A stretch of 32,820 nt of DNA from an uncultured Spirochaetaceae bacterium (GTDB lineage: Bacteria; Spirochaetota; Spirochaetia; Sphaerochaetales; Sphaerochaetaceae), in contig CALXXO010000009.1 of assembly GCA_944392705.1 (NCBI GenBank), positions 1 through 32,820 of the forward strand, in the 5' to 3' direction. Numbering within the stretch: position 1 is the stretch's first letter; each line of letters opens with the position of its first letter. Under the pieces are notes generated by a model. It saw only the letters and a program-made list of their open reading frames with translations, was not told the DNA's origin and searched no databases. Shown piece by piece: positions 1 to 8,249 of this stretch. The position numbers and the translations under genes were made by a program.

Positions 1-2
1 AG

Positions 3-941
3 AATGGCTTCGATTTCTCAATCTATGATGCCCCTGCAATGACTGCAAACAGCGTAGACGGCAAGATGTATGCATATCCGCTTACCAGCGTTGTAATCCA
101 GATGTTCTACAATAAGGATCTGCTTGCTTCGATAGGTGAGACAGAACCTCCTACAACAATGGAAGAGCTTTTCGAGATGGCAGAGAAAGTGACAACGCTC
201 GATGCAGATGGAAATATCGATATTCTCGGCTATCCTCTCTTCCCTCTTGCTTCTGCTAGACAGGAACTTATCTATGCATTCGGCGGAAGATGGGCTGCTG
301 AGGATGGCGTCACACCTACAGCTGACTGTGAAGGAAACCTCAAGAGCCTTGAGATGAATCTTGCTTTCCGCGAGAAGTATGGAATCGATAAGGTCCAGCG
401 CTTCGTTGCAACTGGAAATACAAATAGATATACACCTCAGGATATCTTCTTTGCAGGCAAGCAGCTGTTCAGATTTGACGGTCCATGGTTTGCAAACCAG
501 ATCAAGGAGTATAACCCAGATGTGAATTTCGGAGTTGCTATGGTACCTGGTACAGAAGAGCATCCGGAACTTCTTGGTGTAAGCCGCTATGAGAACACCT
601 CCCTTGCAATTCCTGTAGTTGCAAAGGAGAAAGATGGTGCATATGCATTCATCTCATGGTTCGTTACAGAAGGCGCAAAGGATTTCCTCCTCGAAATCGG
701 TTCTCTCCCAGCAAACAATACGCTTTTCGATGACCCGGATCTTCTTGCAAGCAACGATGCATTCCCATCATTCCTTGCTGCGCTTAAGACCGGAAACGGA
801 ATCGAAGCGCCAAGAATGGATTATTCAGCAGAGTATACATCGCTTATAGATGAGTATCTCGACTACGTATACAACGGAACAATGACTCCGCAGGAAGCTA
901 TGGAAGAGCTTCAGGCACAGGCAGAGGCCCTCGCGGACTGA
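3..941 (+). CDS. Sugar ABC transporter substrate-binding protein (SBP family 1), 5' end missing
   Basis: The reading frame is open from the left edge, so the N-terminus, including any signal peptide or lipobox, lies outside the window. What remains (about 312 residues) has the look of a family 1 extracellular solute-binding protein: YAYPL near the start, a GPWFANQIK segment about 155 residues in, and a C-terminal stretch of amphipathic helices. The family captures oligosaccharides in the periplasm and hands them to MalF/MalG-type permeases, and two such permeases follow directly. Downstream genes are for MurNAc and D-amino acid catabolism, so I infer that the ligand is a MurNAc-containing sugar or muropeptide; the sequence alone does not prove this. 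A strong stem-loop separates it from the first permease. The first internal ATG at position 39 is not the true start. Confidence 0.9.
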   Translation, partial: NGFDFSIYDAPAMTANSVDGKMYAYPLTSVVIQMFYNKDLLASIGETEPPTTMEELFEMAEKVTTLDADGNIDILGYPLFPLASARQELIYAFGGRWAAEDGVTPTADCEGNLKSLEMNLAFREKYGIDKVQRFVATGNTNRYTPQDIFFAGKQLFRFDGPWFANQIKEYNPDVNFGVAMVPGTEEHPELLGVSRYENTSLAIPVVAKEKDGAYAFISWFVTEGAKDFLLEIGSLPANNTLFDDPDLLASNDAFPSFLAALKTGNGIEAPRMDYSAEYTSLIDEYLDYVYNGTMTPQEAMEELQAQAEALAD

Positions 942-950
942 TACTTTATT

Positions 951-972
951 TCCGGGGGAGCTTTCCCCCGGA
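951..972 (+). promoter_or_regulatory. Intercistronic GC-rich stem-loop after the binding-protein gene
   Basis: An 8-bp perfect stem TCCGGGGG / CCCCCGGA encloses the loop AGCTTT between the binding-protein stop and the first permease start. No U tract follows, so it does not look like a complete intrinsic terminator. Such hairpins downstream of binding-protein genes are known to protect the upstream mRNA from 3' exonucleases or to attenuate transcription, giving excess binding protein over permease. That role is inferred here. Confidence 0.7.
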
Positions 973-988
973 TTACTGGAAGATGTGA

Positions 989-1909
989 ATGAATATGAGA
1001 ATAAAACTTACAAAAGACGATAGAAATGGCTTCCTTTTCGCGTTGCCCTGGATAATCGGATTCCTGCTTTTAAGCGTTTATCCGCTTGTCATGTCGTTGT
1101 ACTATAGCTTTACGGAATTCAATTTCATCTCCGATCCCAAATGGGTTGGCCTTGATAATTTCGAGAGTCTCTTCTCAGATAGGAGATTCTTCAAGAGTCT
1201 TGGCAATACCTGTTTTTATGCCTTTGTCGCGACACCGATACTTCTTGTCATTGCGCTTCTGCTTGCCTTGATTGCAAACAAGAGGTTTTCGCTCAGGGGT
1301 GTGGCGAGAACGGTTTTCTTTCTTCCATCGATTATTCCGATGGTTGCAGCAACGATGGTCTGGATCTGGATGTTCGATCCGACATATGGGTACATCAACA
1401 ATTTCCTGGCACTTTTCGGAATAGAAGGACCTGCCTGGCTGATTAATCCAAAGACAACAAAATGGGCGCTTGTGATGATGGGCTCATGGTGCACGGGAAC
1501 GACGATGCTTGTATGCCTTGCGGCATTGCAGGATGTGCCGAAGAGCTACTATGAGAGTGCTTCCCTCGACGGTGCGAATGCTTTCCAGAAATTCATTCAT
1601 ATAACAGTGCCTTCTGTTGCCCATGTCCTCGTATACCAGGCAATACTGAACCTTATAAATGCATTCCAGTATTTCACTCAGGTATATGTCATTACTACGG
1701 CAAGCGGCGGAAATACATCTGGAGCATCCGGCGGCCCTGAGAATTCAATCCTCATGTATCCTCTCTATCTTTTCCACAATGCGTTCATATACCAGAAGAT
1801 GGGAAAAGCATCTGCTATGGCATGGATACTTATGGTCGTCGTTGGTCTTCTTACGATTGTTATGGTGAAGCTTTCCAGAAAGGCTACAAGCAATGCGGGG
1901 GTTGAATGA
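989..1909 (+). CDS. Sugar ABC transporter permease, MalF/UgpA type
   Basis: A 306-residue inner-membrane protein with about six hydrophobic segments. It starts with a short charged cytoplasmic leader, then a first membrane span at residues 16-38. The cytoplasmic EAA loop that docks on the ATPase is visible around residues 188-205 (ESASLDGANAF followed by a hydrophobic stretch and VPS). This is the binding-protein-dependent permease family of CUT1 importers for di- and oligosaccharides. It sits between the binding protein and a MalG-type partner, with which it should form the heterodimeric channel. The chosen ATG at 989 lies about 17 bases after the hairpin, with a weak GGAAG as ribosome site. 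No ATP-binding subunit is encoded beside it, so a shared MsmK/UgpC-like ATPase from elsewhere is probably used. Confidence 0.93.
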   Translation: MNMRIKLTKDDRNGFLFALPWIIGFLLLSVYPLVMSLYYSFTEFNFISDPKWVGLDNFESLFSDRRFFKSLGNTCFYAFVATPILLVIALLLALIANKRFSLRGVARTVFFLPSIIPMVAATMVWIWMFDPTYGYINNFLALFGIEGPAWLINPKTTKWALVMMGSWCTGTTMLVCLAALQDVPKSYYESASLDGANAFQKFIHITVPSVAHVLVYQAILNLINAFQYFTQVYVITTASGGNTSGASGGPENSILMYPLYLFHNAFIYQKMGKASAMAWILMVVVGLLTIVMVKLSRKATSNAGVE

Positions 1910-1910
1910 T

Positions 1911-2750
1911 ATGAATATGTATAAAGTCAGGAAGGATGTTTCCAAGGTTATATTCTACTTCTTTGTCCTCGCTCTCTTCGCGGTTTTCCTTTCACCTTTC
2001 ATCGTAATGGTGACGACGAGCTTCAAGACATTGGATGATGCTTTCACAGTACCTGTTAAGATACTTCCACGCGAATGGACATTCTCGAATTACGGGGCAG
2101 CAGTTGAGCGTATTCCTTACTGGAAGTATATGGGTAACACCGCGTATATTACGATGCTGAGCCTTGTCGGGGAGCTGCTTGTTGTTCCTCTGATTGCCTA
2201 CTCGCTTTCGAGGATCAAGTGGAAAGGTGCCAATGTAATCTCTGGTCTTCTGATGGCGACTATGATGATTCCATACACTGTCACAATGATTCCTCTTTAC
2301 AGGACATGGCACGCGCTTGGATTGACCGGAACATATGTTCCTCTCATTGCTCCGCACTTTGTAGGCCATGCATATTACATAATCATCATGCGCCAGTTCA
2401 TGAAAGGTATTCCTAACTCCCTTTTTGAAGCTGCAAAGATTGATGGTGCCAATGAATTCCAGCGGTATATAACGCTTGCGATTCCGATGTGCAAGCCGGC
2501 AATTACAACGGTTGCTATCTACACATTCAATGCGGCCTGGTCCGATTATCTGGCACCGCTTATCTATATAAGCAGCAAGGACAGGATGACATTGTCCCTT
2601 GGGCTTCAGCAGTTCCTGAATGAATTCACTGTCGACTGGACATTGCTTATGGCTGCTGCAGTTATATTCGTTCTTCCTGTAGTCGTACTCTTCTTCATCT
2701 TCCAGAGAAATTTCGTAGAAGGTGTCGCAACATCAGGACTCAAAGCATGA
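1911..2750 (+). CDS. Sugar ABC transporter permease, MalG/UgpE type
   Basis: A membrane protein of about 279 residues with six predicted spans and the EAA docking loop FEAAKIDGANEFQRY in its second half, typical of the MalG-type half of a CUT1 importer. I chose the ATG at 1911 because it begins one base after the TGA of the preceding permease and has GGGGG nine bases upstream. An ATG at 1893 in the same frame would overlap the preceding gene and has no good ribosome site. It should pair with the upstream permease. Its last four bases overlap the next start (ATGA), indicating translational coupling to the D-aminoacylase and tying import to catabolism. Confidence 0.92.
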   Translation: MNMYKVRKDVSKVIFYFFVLALFAVFLSPFIVMVTTSFKTLDDAFTVPVKILPREWTFSNYGAAVERIPYWKYMGNTAYITMLSLVGELLVVPLIAYSLSRIKWKGANVISGLLMATMMIPYTVTMIPLYRTWHALGLTGTYVPLIAPHFVGHAYYIIIMRQFMKGIPNSLFEAAKIDGANEFQRYITLAIPMCKPAITTVAIYTFNAAWSDYLAPLIYISSKDRMTLSLGLQQFLNEFTVDWTLLMAAAVIFVLPVVVLFFIFQRNFVEGVATSGLKA

Positions 2751-4318
2751 GAACAGTTATAAAGAACGGCACTATAATAACAGGGGATGGGTCTGCACCT
2801 TTCAGAAGCGATGTGCTTTTAGAAGATGGATTGATAAAAGAAATCTCCAGCAGTCTTCCAGCTAGCGATGCGGTTCTGGATGCCGATGGATTGATAGTAT
2901 GTCCTGGTTTCATTGATCCGCATAGGCATCTCGATTATGAGATAAGCAGGAATCCATCATTTGGATTGATTGAGCTGAGTCAGGGAATCACGACAGTTCT
3001 TGGCGGAAACTGCGGAATGTCAGGGGCTCCTGCAACAGAGGAGTGGAGGGATTATATCTTCCCATGCCTTGGAGCCGGATCGGGTCCTTTCGATTCTTTC
3101 CCATCGTTCATGGATGCGCTCAATCATCCGCTTGCTGTTGATGCAGGCTTCTTTATCGGAATGGGTTCAGTTACCTCCTTCGTGAAAGGGATGGAAAACA
3201 GGGCATGGAACGATAAGATGATAGGCAAGGCCCAGGATATTCTCGTTCAGGCAATGGAGTGTGGGGCTGCAGGCGTATCGCTTGGAATAATGTATGAGCC
3301 CGAGTGTTTCAGCTCTGAAGATGATTATGTAAGGATTCTTTCTTCTGTTTCCAGATATGGAAGGCCGATTGTGGCTCATATAAGAAGCGAAGGCAATTCG
3401 ATGGTGGAAGCTGTCAGGGAGGTTATATCAATAGCAAGAAGGACAGGGCTGCCATTGGTGATAAGCCATTTCAAGGTCTTCGGTAAAAAGAACTGGAATC
3501 GTCTTATAGATAAAGCGATAGAGCTTGTGGAGGAAAGCCGGAAGGATGGATTGGATGTGAGCATCGATTTCTATCCATATGCGGCAGGATCCACAACAAT
3601 GCTGACGCTGATTCCTCCTTCAGTCCAGAAAGAGTCCTGGGATAAGACAATTGCCTATCTCGATACAGAGGAAGGGAGGGCCGCATTTGCTTCAGAGATC
3701 ATGAAGGAAAGCAGCTGGGATAATATGGTCCAGTCCATCGGATGGGATAGGGTGCTTCTTTCATCTGTGAGCAGTGCGGAGTACAGGTGCTTTCTGGGGA
3801 AGGATTTCTCAGAGATAGCAAGCCTTTCGGGGAAGAGTGAGAGCGATATCTTCATCGATATTCTTAAAGCGGAGAATGGAAAGGCGGGAGTCATTGTAAG
3901 AAGCATGGCAGAAAGCGATGTCGATAAAGTCGCTTCCCTCGATTTCTCTGCATTGATTTCAGATTCGCTGTACTCCGGCTCCGAATCCCCGCATCCGCGT
4001 CTCTATGGGAGTTTCCCGCGCTTTATTGCGGATTTCTCTCTCAGAAGGAAGGTTCTTCCGATTGAGAAGGCCATATGGAAGATGACTGGACTGACTGCCG
4101 GACGCTATGGCCTTTCGGACAGGGGATTGATCAGGAATGGGTACAAAGCCGATATAGTGCTTTTCTCCCTGGATGAAATCATGGATAACGCAACATACAC
4201 GCATCCGGTACAGCTTCCATCGGGTATCAAAAAAGTTCTGATAAACGGTGAAGTTGTAATGGATGACAATAAGATTCTGAAGAATGACGAAGGTCATCTG
4301 CTTCGTTTTGGGAGGTGA
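2747..4318 (+). CDS. D-aminoacylase / N-acyl-D-amino-acid deacylase (amidohydrolase superfamily)
   Basis: A 523-residue cytoplasmic metal-dependent amidohydrolase. The D-aminoacylase landmarks are in order: H59-x-H61 in GFIDPHRHLDYE, the metal cysteine C89 in GNCG, H211 in HIRSEG, H241 in ISHFK, DFYPYAAGSTTM, and metal-side D406 in ISDS followed by HPRLYGSFPRF. Family members hydrolyse N-acyl-D-amino acids to the free D-amino acid. All metal-site residues known from the Alcaligenes enzyme appear to be present, so it should be active. It is coupled by ATGA to the permease upstream and lies 3 bases before the RidA gene. In a MurQ/NamZ operon its substrate could be a D-amino acid carrying an acyl or peptidyl group from cell wall; D-Glu or D-Ala derivatives are candidates, but specificity cannot be read here. 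Confidence 0.9.
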   Translation: MRTVIKNGTIITGDGSAPFRSDVLLEDGLIKEISSSLPASDAVLDADGLIVCPGFIDPHRHLDYEISRNPSFGLIELSQGITTVLGGNCGMSGAPATEEWRDYIFPCLGAGSGPFDSFPSFMDALNHPLAVDAGFFIGMGSVTSFVKGMENRAWNDKMIGKAQDILVQAMECGAAGVSLGIMYEPECFSSEDDYVRILSSVSRYGRPIVAHIRSEGNSMVEAVREVISIARRTGLPLVISHFKVFGKKNWNRLIDKAIELVEESRKDGLDVSIDFYPYAAGSTTMLTLIPPSVQKESWDKTIAYLDTEEGRAAFASEIMKESSWDNMVQSIGWDRVLLSSVSSAEYRCFLGKDFSEIASLSGKSESDIFIDILKAENGKAGVIVRSMAESDVDKVASLDFSALISDSLYSGSESPHPRLYGSFPRFIADFSLRRKVLPIEKAIWKMTGLTAGRYGLSDRGLIRNGYKADIVLFSLDEIMDNATYTHPVQLPSGIKKVLINGEVVMDDNKILKNDEGHLLRFGR

Positions 4319-4321
4319 ATA

Positions 4322-4783
4322 ATGAACGTTTACGAGAAACTGAAGGAACTTGGAATCACACTACTGGAACCACCTAAGAAGGGTGGCCTGTATTCCCCTG
4401 TAAGGATGTTTGGAAATAATCTCTGCTATGTCTCCGGTTGTGGGCCTGCAATGGGCGATTACAACAGCATCGGAAAACTGGGAGGGGAAGTCTCCGTCGA
4501 AGAGGGTTTCGAAGCATCCAGAGCTTCAATGCTCAATGTGCTTGCGGTAATGGAGAGGGATGTGGGCCTGGATAAGATCCGCAAGGTCGTTAAGGTTCTT
4601 ACATTCGTCGCTTCTACTCCTGATTTCTACGACCAGCCGCAGGTTGCCAATGGTGGAACAGGCCTTCTTGCCGATATCTTTGGGCCGGATGCCGGCCTTG
4701 GTGCCAGATCTGCGATAGGCGTAGCAGTGCTTCCTGGGAATATCAGTGTGGAAACTGAAGTTATATTCGAATTAGAGGATTGA
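4322..4783 (+). CDS. RidA/YjgF/UK114-family protein
   Basis: A 153-residue protein of the RidA (YjgF/YER057c/UK114) family, in the longer subgroup with an N-terminal extension (YEKLKELGITLLEPP). The conserved ARSAIGVAVLP block places the catalytic arginine at R129, followed by the usual VETEVIF acid. Archetypal RidA hydrolyses reactive enamine/imine intermediates such as 2-aminoacrylate made by PLP-dependent dehydratases. Here it lies directly after a D-aminoacylase and in the same locus as a D-serine dehydratase/D-threonine aldolase-fold enzyme, so imine clean-up during D-amino acid breakdown is a plausible job. That link is inferred. The start at 4322 has GGGAGG about 6 bases upstream inside the tail of the preceding gene. 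Confidence 0.88.
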   Translation: MNVYEKLKELGITLLEPPKKGGLYSPVRMFGNNLCYVSGCGPAMGDYNSIGKLGGEVSVEEGFEASRASMLNVLAVMERDVGLDKIRKVVKVLTFVASTPDFYDQPQVANGGTGLLADIFGPDAGLGARSAIGVAVLPGNISVETEVIFELED

Positions 4784-4787
4784 CCAT

Positions 4788-5681
4788 ATGATCAGCAGCA
4801 GAATCGAGACGGAATGCAGGAATCCATATTCAGCAGGAATCGATACACTTCCCACAATCGAGATGCTGAAAGTAATCAATGATGAAGATAAGAAGGTTGC
4901 CTTTGCTGTAGAAGCTGAGCTCGATAATATTGCGAAGGCAGTGGATGCTGTGTATTCCAGACTCAGCAGGAATGGAAGGCTCTTCTATGTCGGGGCTGGT
5001 ACAAGCGGACGCATCGGTATTCTGGATGCATCTGAATGCACTCCTACATTCAACACACCGCCATCGTTTGTTCAGGGCGTGATTGCCGGAGGTGAAACTG
5101 CGGTTTTCCATGCAGTGGAGGGTGCTGAGGATGATGAGAATGGCTGTCAGAAAGAGCTTGAGAAGCGGGGTTTCTCCCCAGATGATGCCATTATAGGCAT
5201 TGCTGCAAGCGGTTCGACTCCATTTGTGCTTGGCGGGCTCAAGTATGCGAAAAGCATAGGTGCGCTGACAGTCGCTCTTTCCTGCAACCATGAGTCGGCC
5301 ATCTCCGATATTTCCGATATAGCAATCACACCGGTTGTTGGGCCTGAGGTTATTACAGGTTCGACGAGGATGAAAGCAGGGACAGCGGAGAAGATGGTTC
5401 TGAACATGATCTCAACATCTGTGATGGTCAAGCTGGGCAAGGTCTATGGAAATCTGATGGTCGATATGCAGGTCAGCAACAAAAAGCTTGCAGGACGCGC
5501 CTGTCGCATCGTCACATATTCCACAGGCTGCAGCGAGGATGTCGCAAAGGAAATACTCTCCGAAGCCGATGGTGAAGTGAAGACAGCCATTGTCATGCTT
5601 AAGAAGAACATGAGCAAGGAAAATGCCAGAACTCTTCTTGAGAAGAGCAATGGGATAGTATCAAGGGCTCTGGGTATCTGA
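4788..5681 (+). CDS. murQ: N-acetylmuramic acid 6-phosphate etherase MurQ
   Basis: A 297-residue SIS-domain lyase, essentially the length of the E. coli enzyme. It cleaves the D-lactyl ether of MurNAc-6-phosphate to give GlcNAc-6-phosphate and D-lactate in the cytoplasm. The diagnostic blocks GTSGRIGILDASECTPTF, GGETAVFHAVEGAEDD, GIAASGSTPFVLGGLKYAK and GSTRMKAGTAEKMVLNM are all present. The catalytic glutamates fall at E83 and E114, the same numbers as in E. coli MurQ. The start at 4788 has AGAGGA upstream and lies four bases after the RidA stop; the kinase start follows its stop after one base. This gene fixes the theme of the operon as muramic acid catabolism, and it requires a MurNAc kinase because the importer is an ABC type rather than a phosphotransferase system. 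Confidence 0.96.
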   Translation: MISSRIETECRNPYSAGIDTLPTIEMLKVINDEDKKVAFAVEAELDNIAKAVDAVYSRLSRNGRLFYVGAGTSGRIGILDASECTPTFNTPPSFVQGVIAGGETAVFHAVEGAEDDENGCQKELEKRGFSPDDAIIGIAASGSTPFVLGGLKYAKSIGALTVALSCNHESAISDISDIAITPVVGPEVITGSTRMKAGTAEKMVLNMISTSVMVKLGKVYGNLMVDMQVSNKKLAGRACRIVTYSTGCSEDVAKEILSEADGEVKTAIVMLKKNMSKENARTLLEKSNGIVSRALGI

Positions 5682-5682
5682 T

Positions 5683-6570
5683 ATGGATTACCTGATTGGA
5701 ATCGATTCAGGCGGAACAAAGACGGCTTTTACAGCCTATACAATTGATGGCGCTGCATTGCTCAGAGAGAAGAAGGATGGAGCTAATTTCAGCTCCTCCT
5801 TTGAAGCGGCGCTGTCCTGTGTTATGAACGGGACCTTGTCATTTATCCGGAAACTGGATGGCAATTGCCTGTTCATTGCACTTGGTGCATCCGGAATAAG
5901 GGGTACAGGCCGCGCTGATGAGGTGAAAAAGCTCCTCGAAAACAGCACCGGTATTCCTTGCTGTGTCATAGATGATGGGCTCTTTGGCCTTTATTCAAGA
6001 TTCGGATCAGAGGATGGCATTCTTGTTGTCAGCGGAACAGGATCTGTCGCCTATGGCAAGAAAGGCTGTACCTTCCATTCAATAGGTGGCTGGGGGCATC
6101 TTGTCGATGACAGAGGAAGCGGTACCCGGATAAGCCTGAATGCTATCAGAAATCTTCTCTACCGCTTCGATGAGGGCGAGAAGGCTACAGTTCTCGACAA
6201 TAGGATTCTTGAGCACTGTGGCGTTCCTTCTCCTCTTCTGGTTCCATCATTTCTATACACATCTTCCAAAAAAGACATTGCGGCTATAGCGCCGATTGTA
6301 GAGGATGAAGCGAAAAACGGGGACAGGGAAGCGGAAGGTCTCCTCCTTGAAGCCGGCGATGAGCTTGCTTCAATGGTAAGGAAATTATCGGAGATTCTTA
6401 ATCTGGATAATCCTTCGGTTGCTATTTCAGGAAGCATTCTTGAAAAGTGCAGTCTCGTTCGAGAACGGATGTATTCAAGTCTTGGAGAAGGATTCATCCC
6501 CTTTGCTTCATCTGCTGCGCCAGAGCACGCAGTGCTTTCACTCTATAGGGAGTATAAGGAAAATGGTTGA
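5683..6570 (+). CDS. BadF/BadG-type amino-sugar kinase, probable MurK-like MurNAc/GlcNAc kinase
   Basis: A 295-residue ASKHA-fold kinase of the BadF/BadG/BcrA/BcrD family. The phosphate-1 motif GIDSGGTKTAF lies at the N-terminus, phosphate-2 VSGTGSVAYG around residue 115, then GGWGHLVDDRGSGTRIS (the family's G-D-E-G-S here reads D-D-R-G-S), and the adenosine motif VAISGSILE near the end. Related enzymes include GlcNAc kinase and Clostridium MurK, which 6-phosphorylates both MurNAc and GlcNAc and is encoded near murQ. Position one base after murQ makes MurNAc 6-kinase the most economical reading, supplying the MurQ substrate. The GlcNAc released by NamZ would be a second substrate. Family is confident; exact substrate is inferred. 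Confidence 0.88.
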   Translation: MDYLIGIDSGGTKTAFTAYTIDGAALLREKKDGANFSSSFEAALSCVMNGTLSFIRKLDGNCLFIALGASGIRGTGRADEVKKLLENSTGIPCCVIDDGLFGLYSRFGSEDGILVVSGTGSVAYGKKGCTFHSIGGWGHLVDDRGSGTRISLNAIRNLLYRFDEGEKATVLDNRILEHCGVPSPLLVPSFLYTSSKKDIAAIAPIVEDEAKNGDREAEGLLLEAGDELASMVRKLSEILNLDNPSVAISGSILEKCSLVRERMYSSLGEGFIPFASSAAPEHAVLSLYREYKENG

Positions 6571-7546
6571 AAGTCTTGATTGGATTCCGGAAGCAGTACA
6601 GCTCTGGAACAGCAGAACAGGAGATGGTGATTTTCCATATGCTCCGATTGATCGCAATTCATTCTGTCATACCTTTTTTGATAACCCCAGCATTTCTCCT
6701 GTCGCGTTCAAAGCGATGGAAAGTGGTGTGCTGAAAGGCTTTCTGTTGGGGAATATCAAAAAGAAATACCTCAATGGTGAGAATTTCGATAACACACCGT
6801 TCTATCTATCGATGATAATGACAAACCCGTCATATGAGGGAACTGGGATAGCTTCAGATCTTCTCTCCAACGCCGAAGAGTATGCAAGGAAAATCGGAAA
6901 GAAAAGCATTGCTATTACTTACCGCAATCTCTCCATGCTTCCCTGGATAATCCACAATGATGAAGGAAGTTTCTTTCACAATAATGCACCTGGCGTACTA
7001 AAGCCCTCTAAGGCATATTCCTTCTTTGAAAAGCACGGCTTTATAGAAAAGAAGGTTGAATGTGGTTTGTATTATCCACTTACAAACTACAGTATGCCTG
7101 AAAAGGCTGTGAAAAATGAGAAACGGCTCAAAACGGATGGAATCAGCATAGAGTTCTTTGATTCTGGAAAGCATCATGGCTTTTCAGAGCTTTTCGACGC
7201 GCTCCATGGAGAGGTCTGGCGGAAGACAATCGATGATAATCTTTCTCTTCCAGAGCCACTTCCGGTACTTGTCGCGTCGGATGATGGAAAAATCGTAGGA
7301 TTTGCAGGTCCTATAGATAAGGAAGAATCGGGAAGGGGCTGGTTCAATGGCATAGGTGTCCATCCTGATTATCAGCGGAGAGGAATTGCAAGAGTCCTGT
7401 TCTCAAGGCTTTTGGAAGCCTTCCATACTATTGGTGCATCTTTCAGTACAATCTTCACAGATGAAGGGAATCCCGCTCTGGACCTTTACCTGGATATCGG
7501 GTTCAGGATTGGAGGGAAATTCTCTGTCATGGAGAAAGCTTTATGA
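6563..7546 (+). CDS. Tandem GNAT-domain acetyltransferase-like protein
   Basis: A protein of about 327 residues with two GNAT folds in a row. The first half has an acetyl-CoA-type motif at about residues 89-100 (TNPSYEGTGIASDLL); the second has the classic motif VHPDYQRRGIARVLF around residues 262-276, followed by a C-terminal LYLDIGF block. I chose ATG 6563, which overlaps the kinase stop by 8 bases and has GGGAG about 10 bases upstream; a longer in-frame start at 6419 would lie deep inside the kinase gene. Its 3' end overlaps the PIG-L start by ATGA. GNAT proteins acetylate amines with acetyl-CoA. The substrate is unknown; in this operon an amino sugar, a D-amino acid or a muropeptide amine is possible. 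The first motif is less canonical and may be degenerate. Confidence 0.82.
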   Translation: MVESLDWIPEAVQLWNSRTGDGDFPYAPIDRNSFCHTFFDNPSISPVAFKAMESGVLKGFLLGNIKKKYLNGENFDNTPFYLSMIMTNPSYEGTGIASDLLSNAEEYARKIGKKSIAITYRNLSMLPWIIHNDEGSFFHNNAPGVLKPSKAYSFFEKHGFIEKKVECGLYYPLTNYSMPEKAVKNEKRLKTDGISIEFFDSGKHHGFSELFDALHGEVWRKTIDDNLSLPEPLPVLVASDDGKIVGFAGPIDKEESGRGWFNGIGVHPDYQRRGIARVLFSRLLEAFHTIGASFSTIFTDEGNPALDLYLDIGFRIGGKFSVMEKAL

Positions 7547-8247
7547 GTGTTATTATGACAATCGGAGCCCATGTCGGTGACATGGAGCTTACTGCGGGCG
7601 GGGTTATCGCGACGGAGTATCTCAAGGGGAACAGGGCTGTAATGGTATCTCTTACAGCAGGTGAGAAGGGTGCGCCTTCTGATATTTCCGTTTCTGAGTA
7701 TCGCAAGCAAAAGATAAGGGAAGCGGAAGCTTTCGCTGCCGAATTCGATGGTGTAGCAATTGTAATGGATGCGGAGGATGGAAGGCTTGAAGAGACCGAT
7801 GATATCGTCTGGCGTCTTGTCGACCTAATAAGACTCTATAAGCCCGATGTAATCATTACTCACTGGAAGAACAGCATACACAAAGATCATGCAGCCGCAT
7901 CACGTATTGCAGAACACGCAAGGTACTTTGCAGGCAATAATGGATTCGAAAGGGAAAACCCACCACATCCATGCCCTAGGATGTTCTTCGCGGAAAACCT
8001 CGAGGATAAGGATGGTTTTTCCCCATTCTTGTATGTTGATGTCACAGCAGGATACGAGAGATGGATAAGTGCAGTTAAGAAGATGGAATTCGTGACAAAG
8101 AGCAAGGATCATCGCTATCTAGATTATTACGCTGCGCTTTCAACTGTCAGAGGTTGTGAGTCAAATTGCGATAAAGCTGAAGCCTTCATGGTGAGGGAAA
8201 TGTTCTCCCACGTGGAGACTCATAGTATTCTGGATTTCTGGAGATAA
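7543..8247 (+). CDS. PIG-L/LmbE-family deacetylase-like protein with an altered active-site motif
   Basis: A 234-residue cytoplasmic protein of the PIG-L family, which contains zinc-dependent N-deacetylases of GlcNAc derivatives (PIG-L, MshB, BshB). The N-terminal strand and metal motif read GAHVGDMEL with H10 and D13 as the expected zinc ligands, and the third ligand histidine sits in HKDHAAA around residue 114. The usual motif is AHPDDE; here the first Asp, proposed as general base in MshB and BshB, is Gly12. Either another acid takes over (E15 is close) or this branch differs in chemistry. It is coupled by ATGA to the GNAT gene and followed two bases later by NamZ. A role in deacetylating GlcNAc or MurNAc is plausible but unproven. 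Confidence 0.87.
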   Translation: MSVIMTIGAHVGDMELTAGGVIATEYLKGNRAVMVSLTAGEKGAPSDISVSEYRKQKIREAEAFAAEFDGVAIVMDAEDGRLEETDDIVWRLVDLIRLYKPDVIITHWKNSIHKDHAAASRIAEHARYFAGNNGFERENPPHPCPRMFFAENLEDKDGFSPFLYVDVTAGYERWISAVKKMEFVTKSKDHRYLDYYAALSTVRGCESNCDKAEAFMVREMFSHVETHSILDFWR

Positions 8248-8249
8248 TC

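Noticed and set aside
6419-6562. Upstream extension of the tandem GNAT protein
   Set aside because: It would lie inside the kinase gene in another frame; ATG 6563 gives a short overlap like those of its neighbours.
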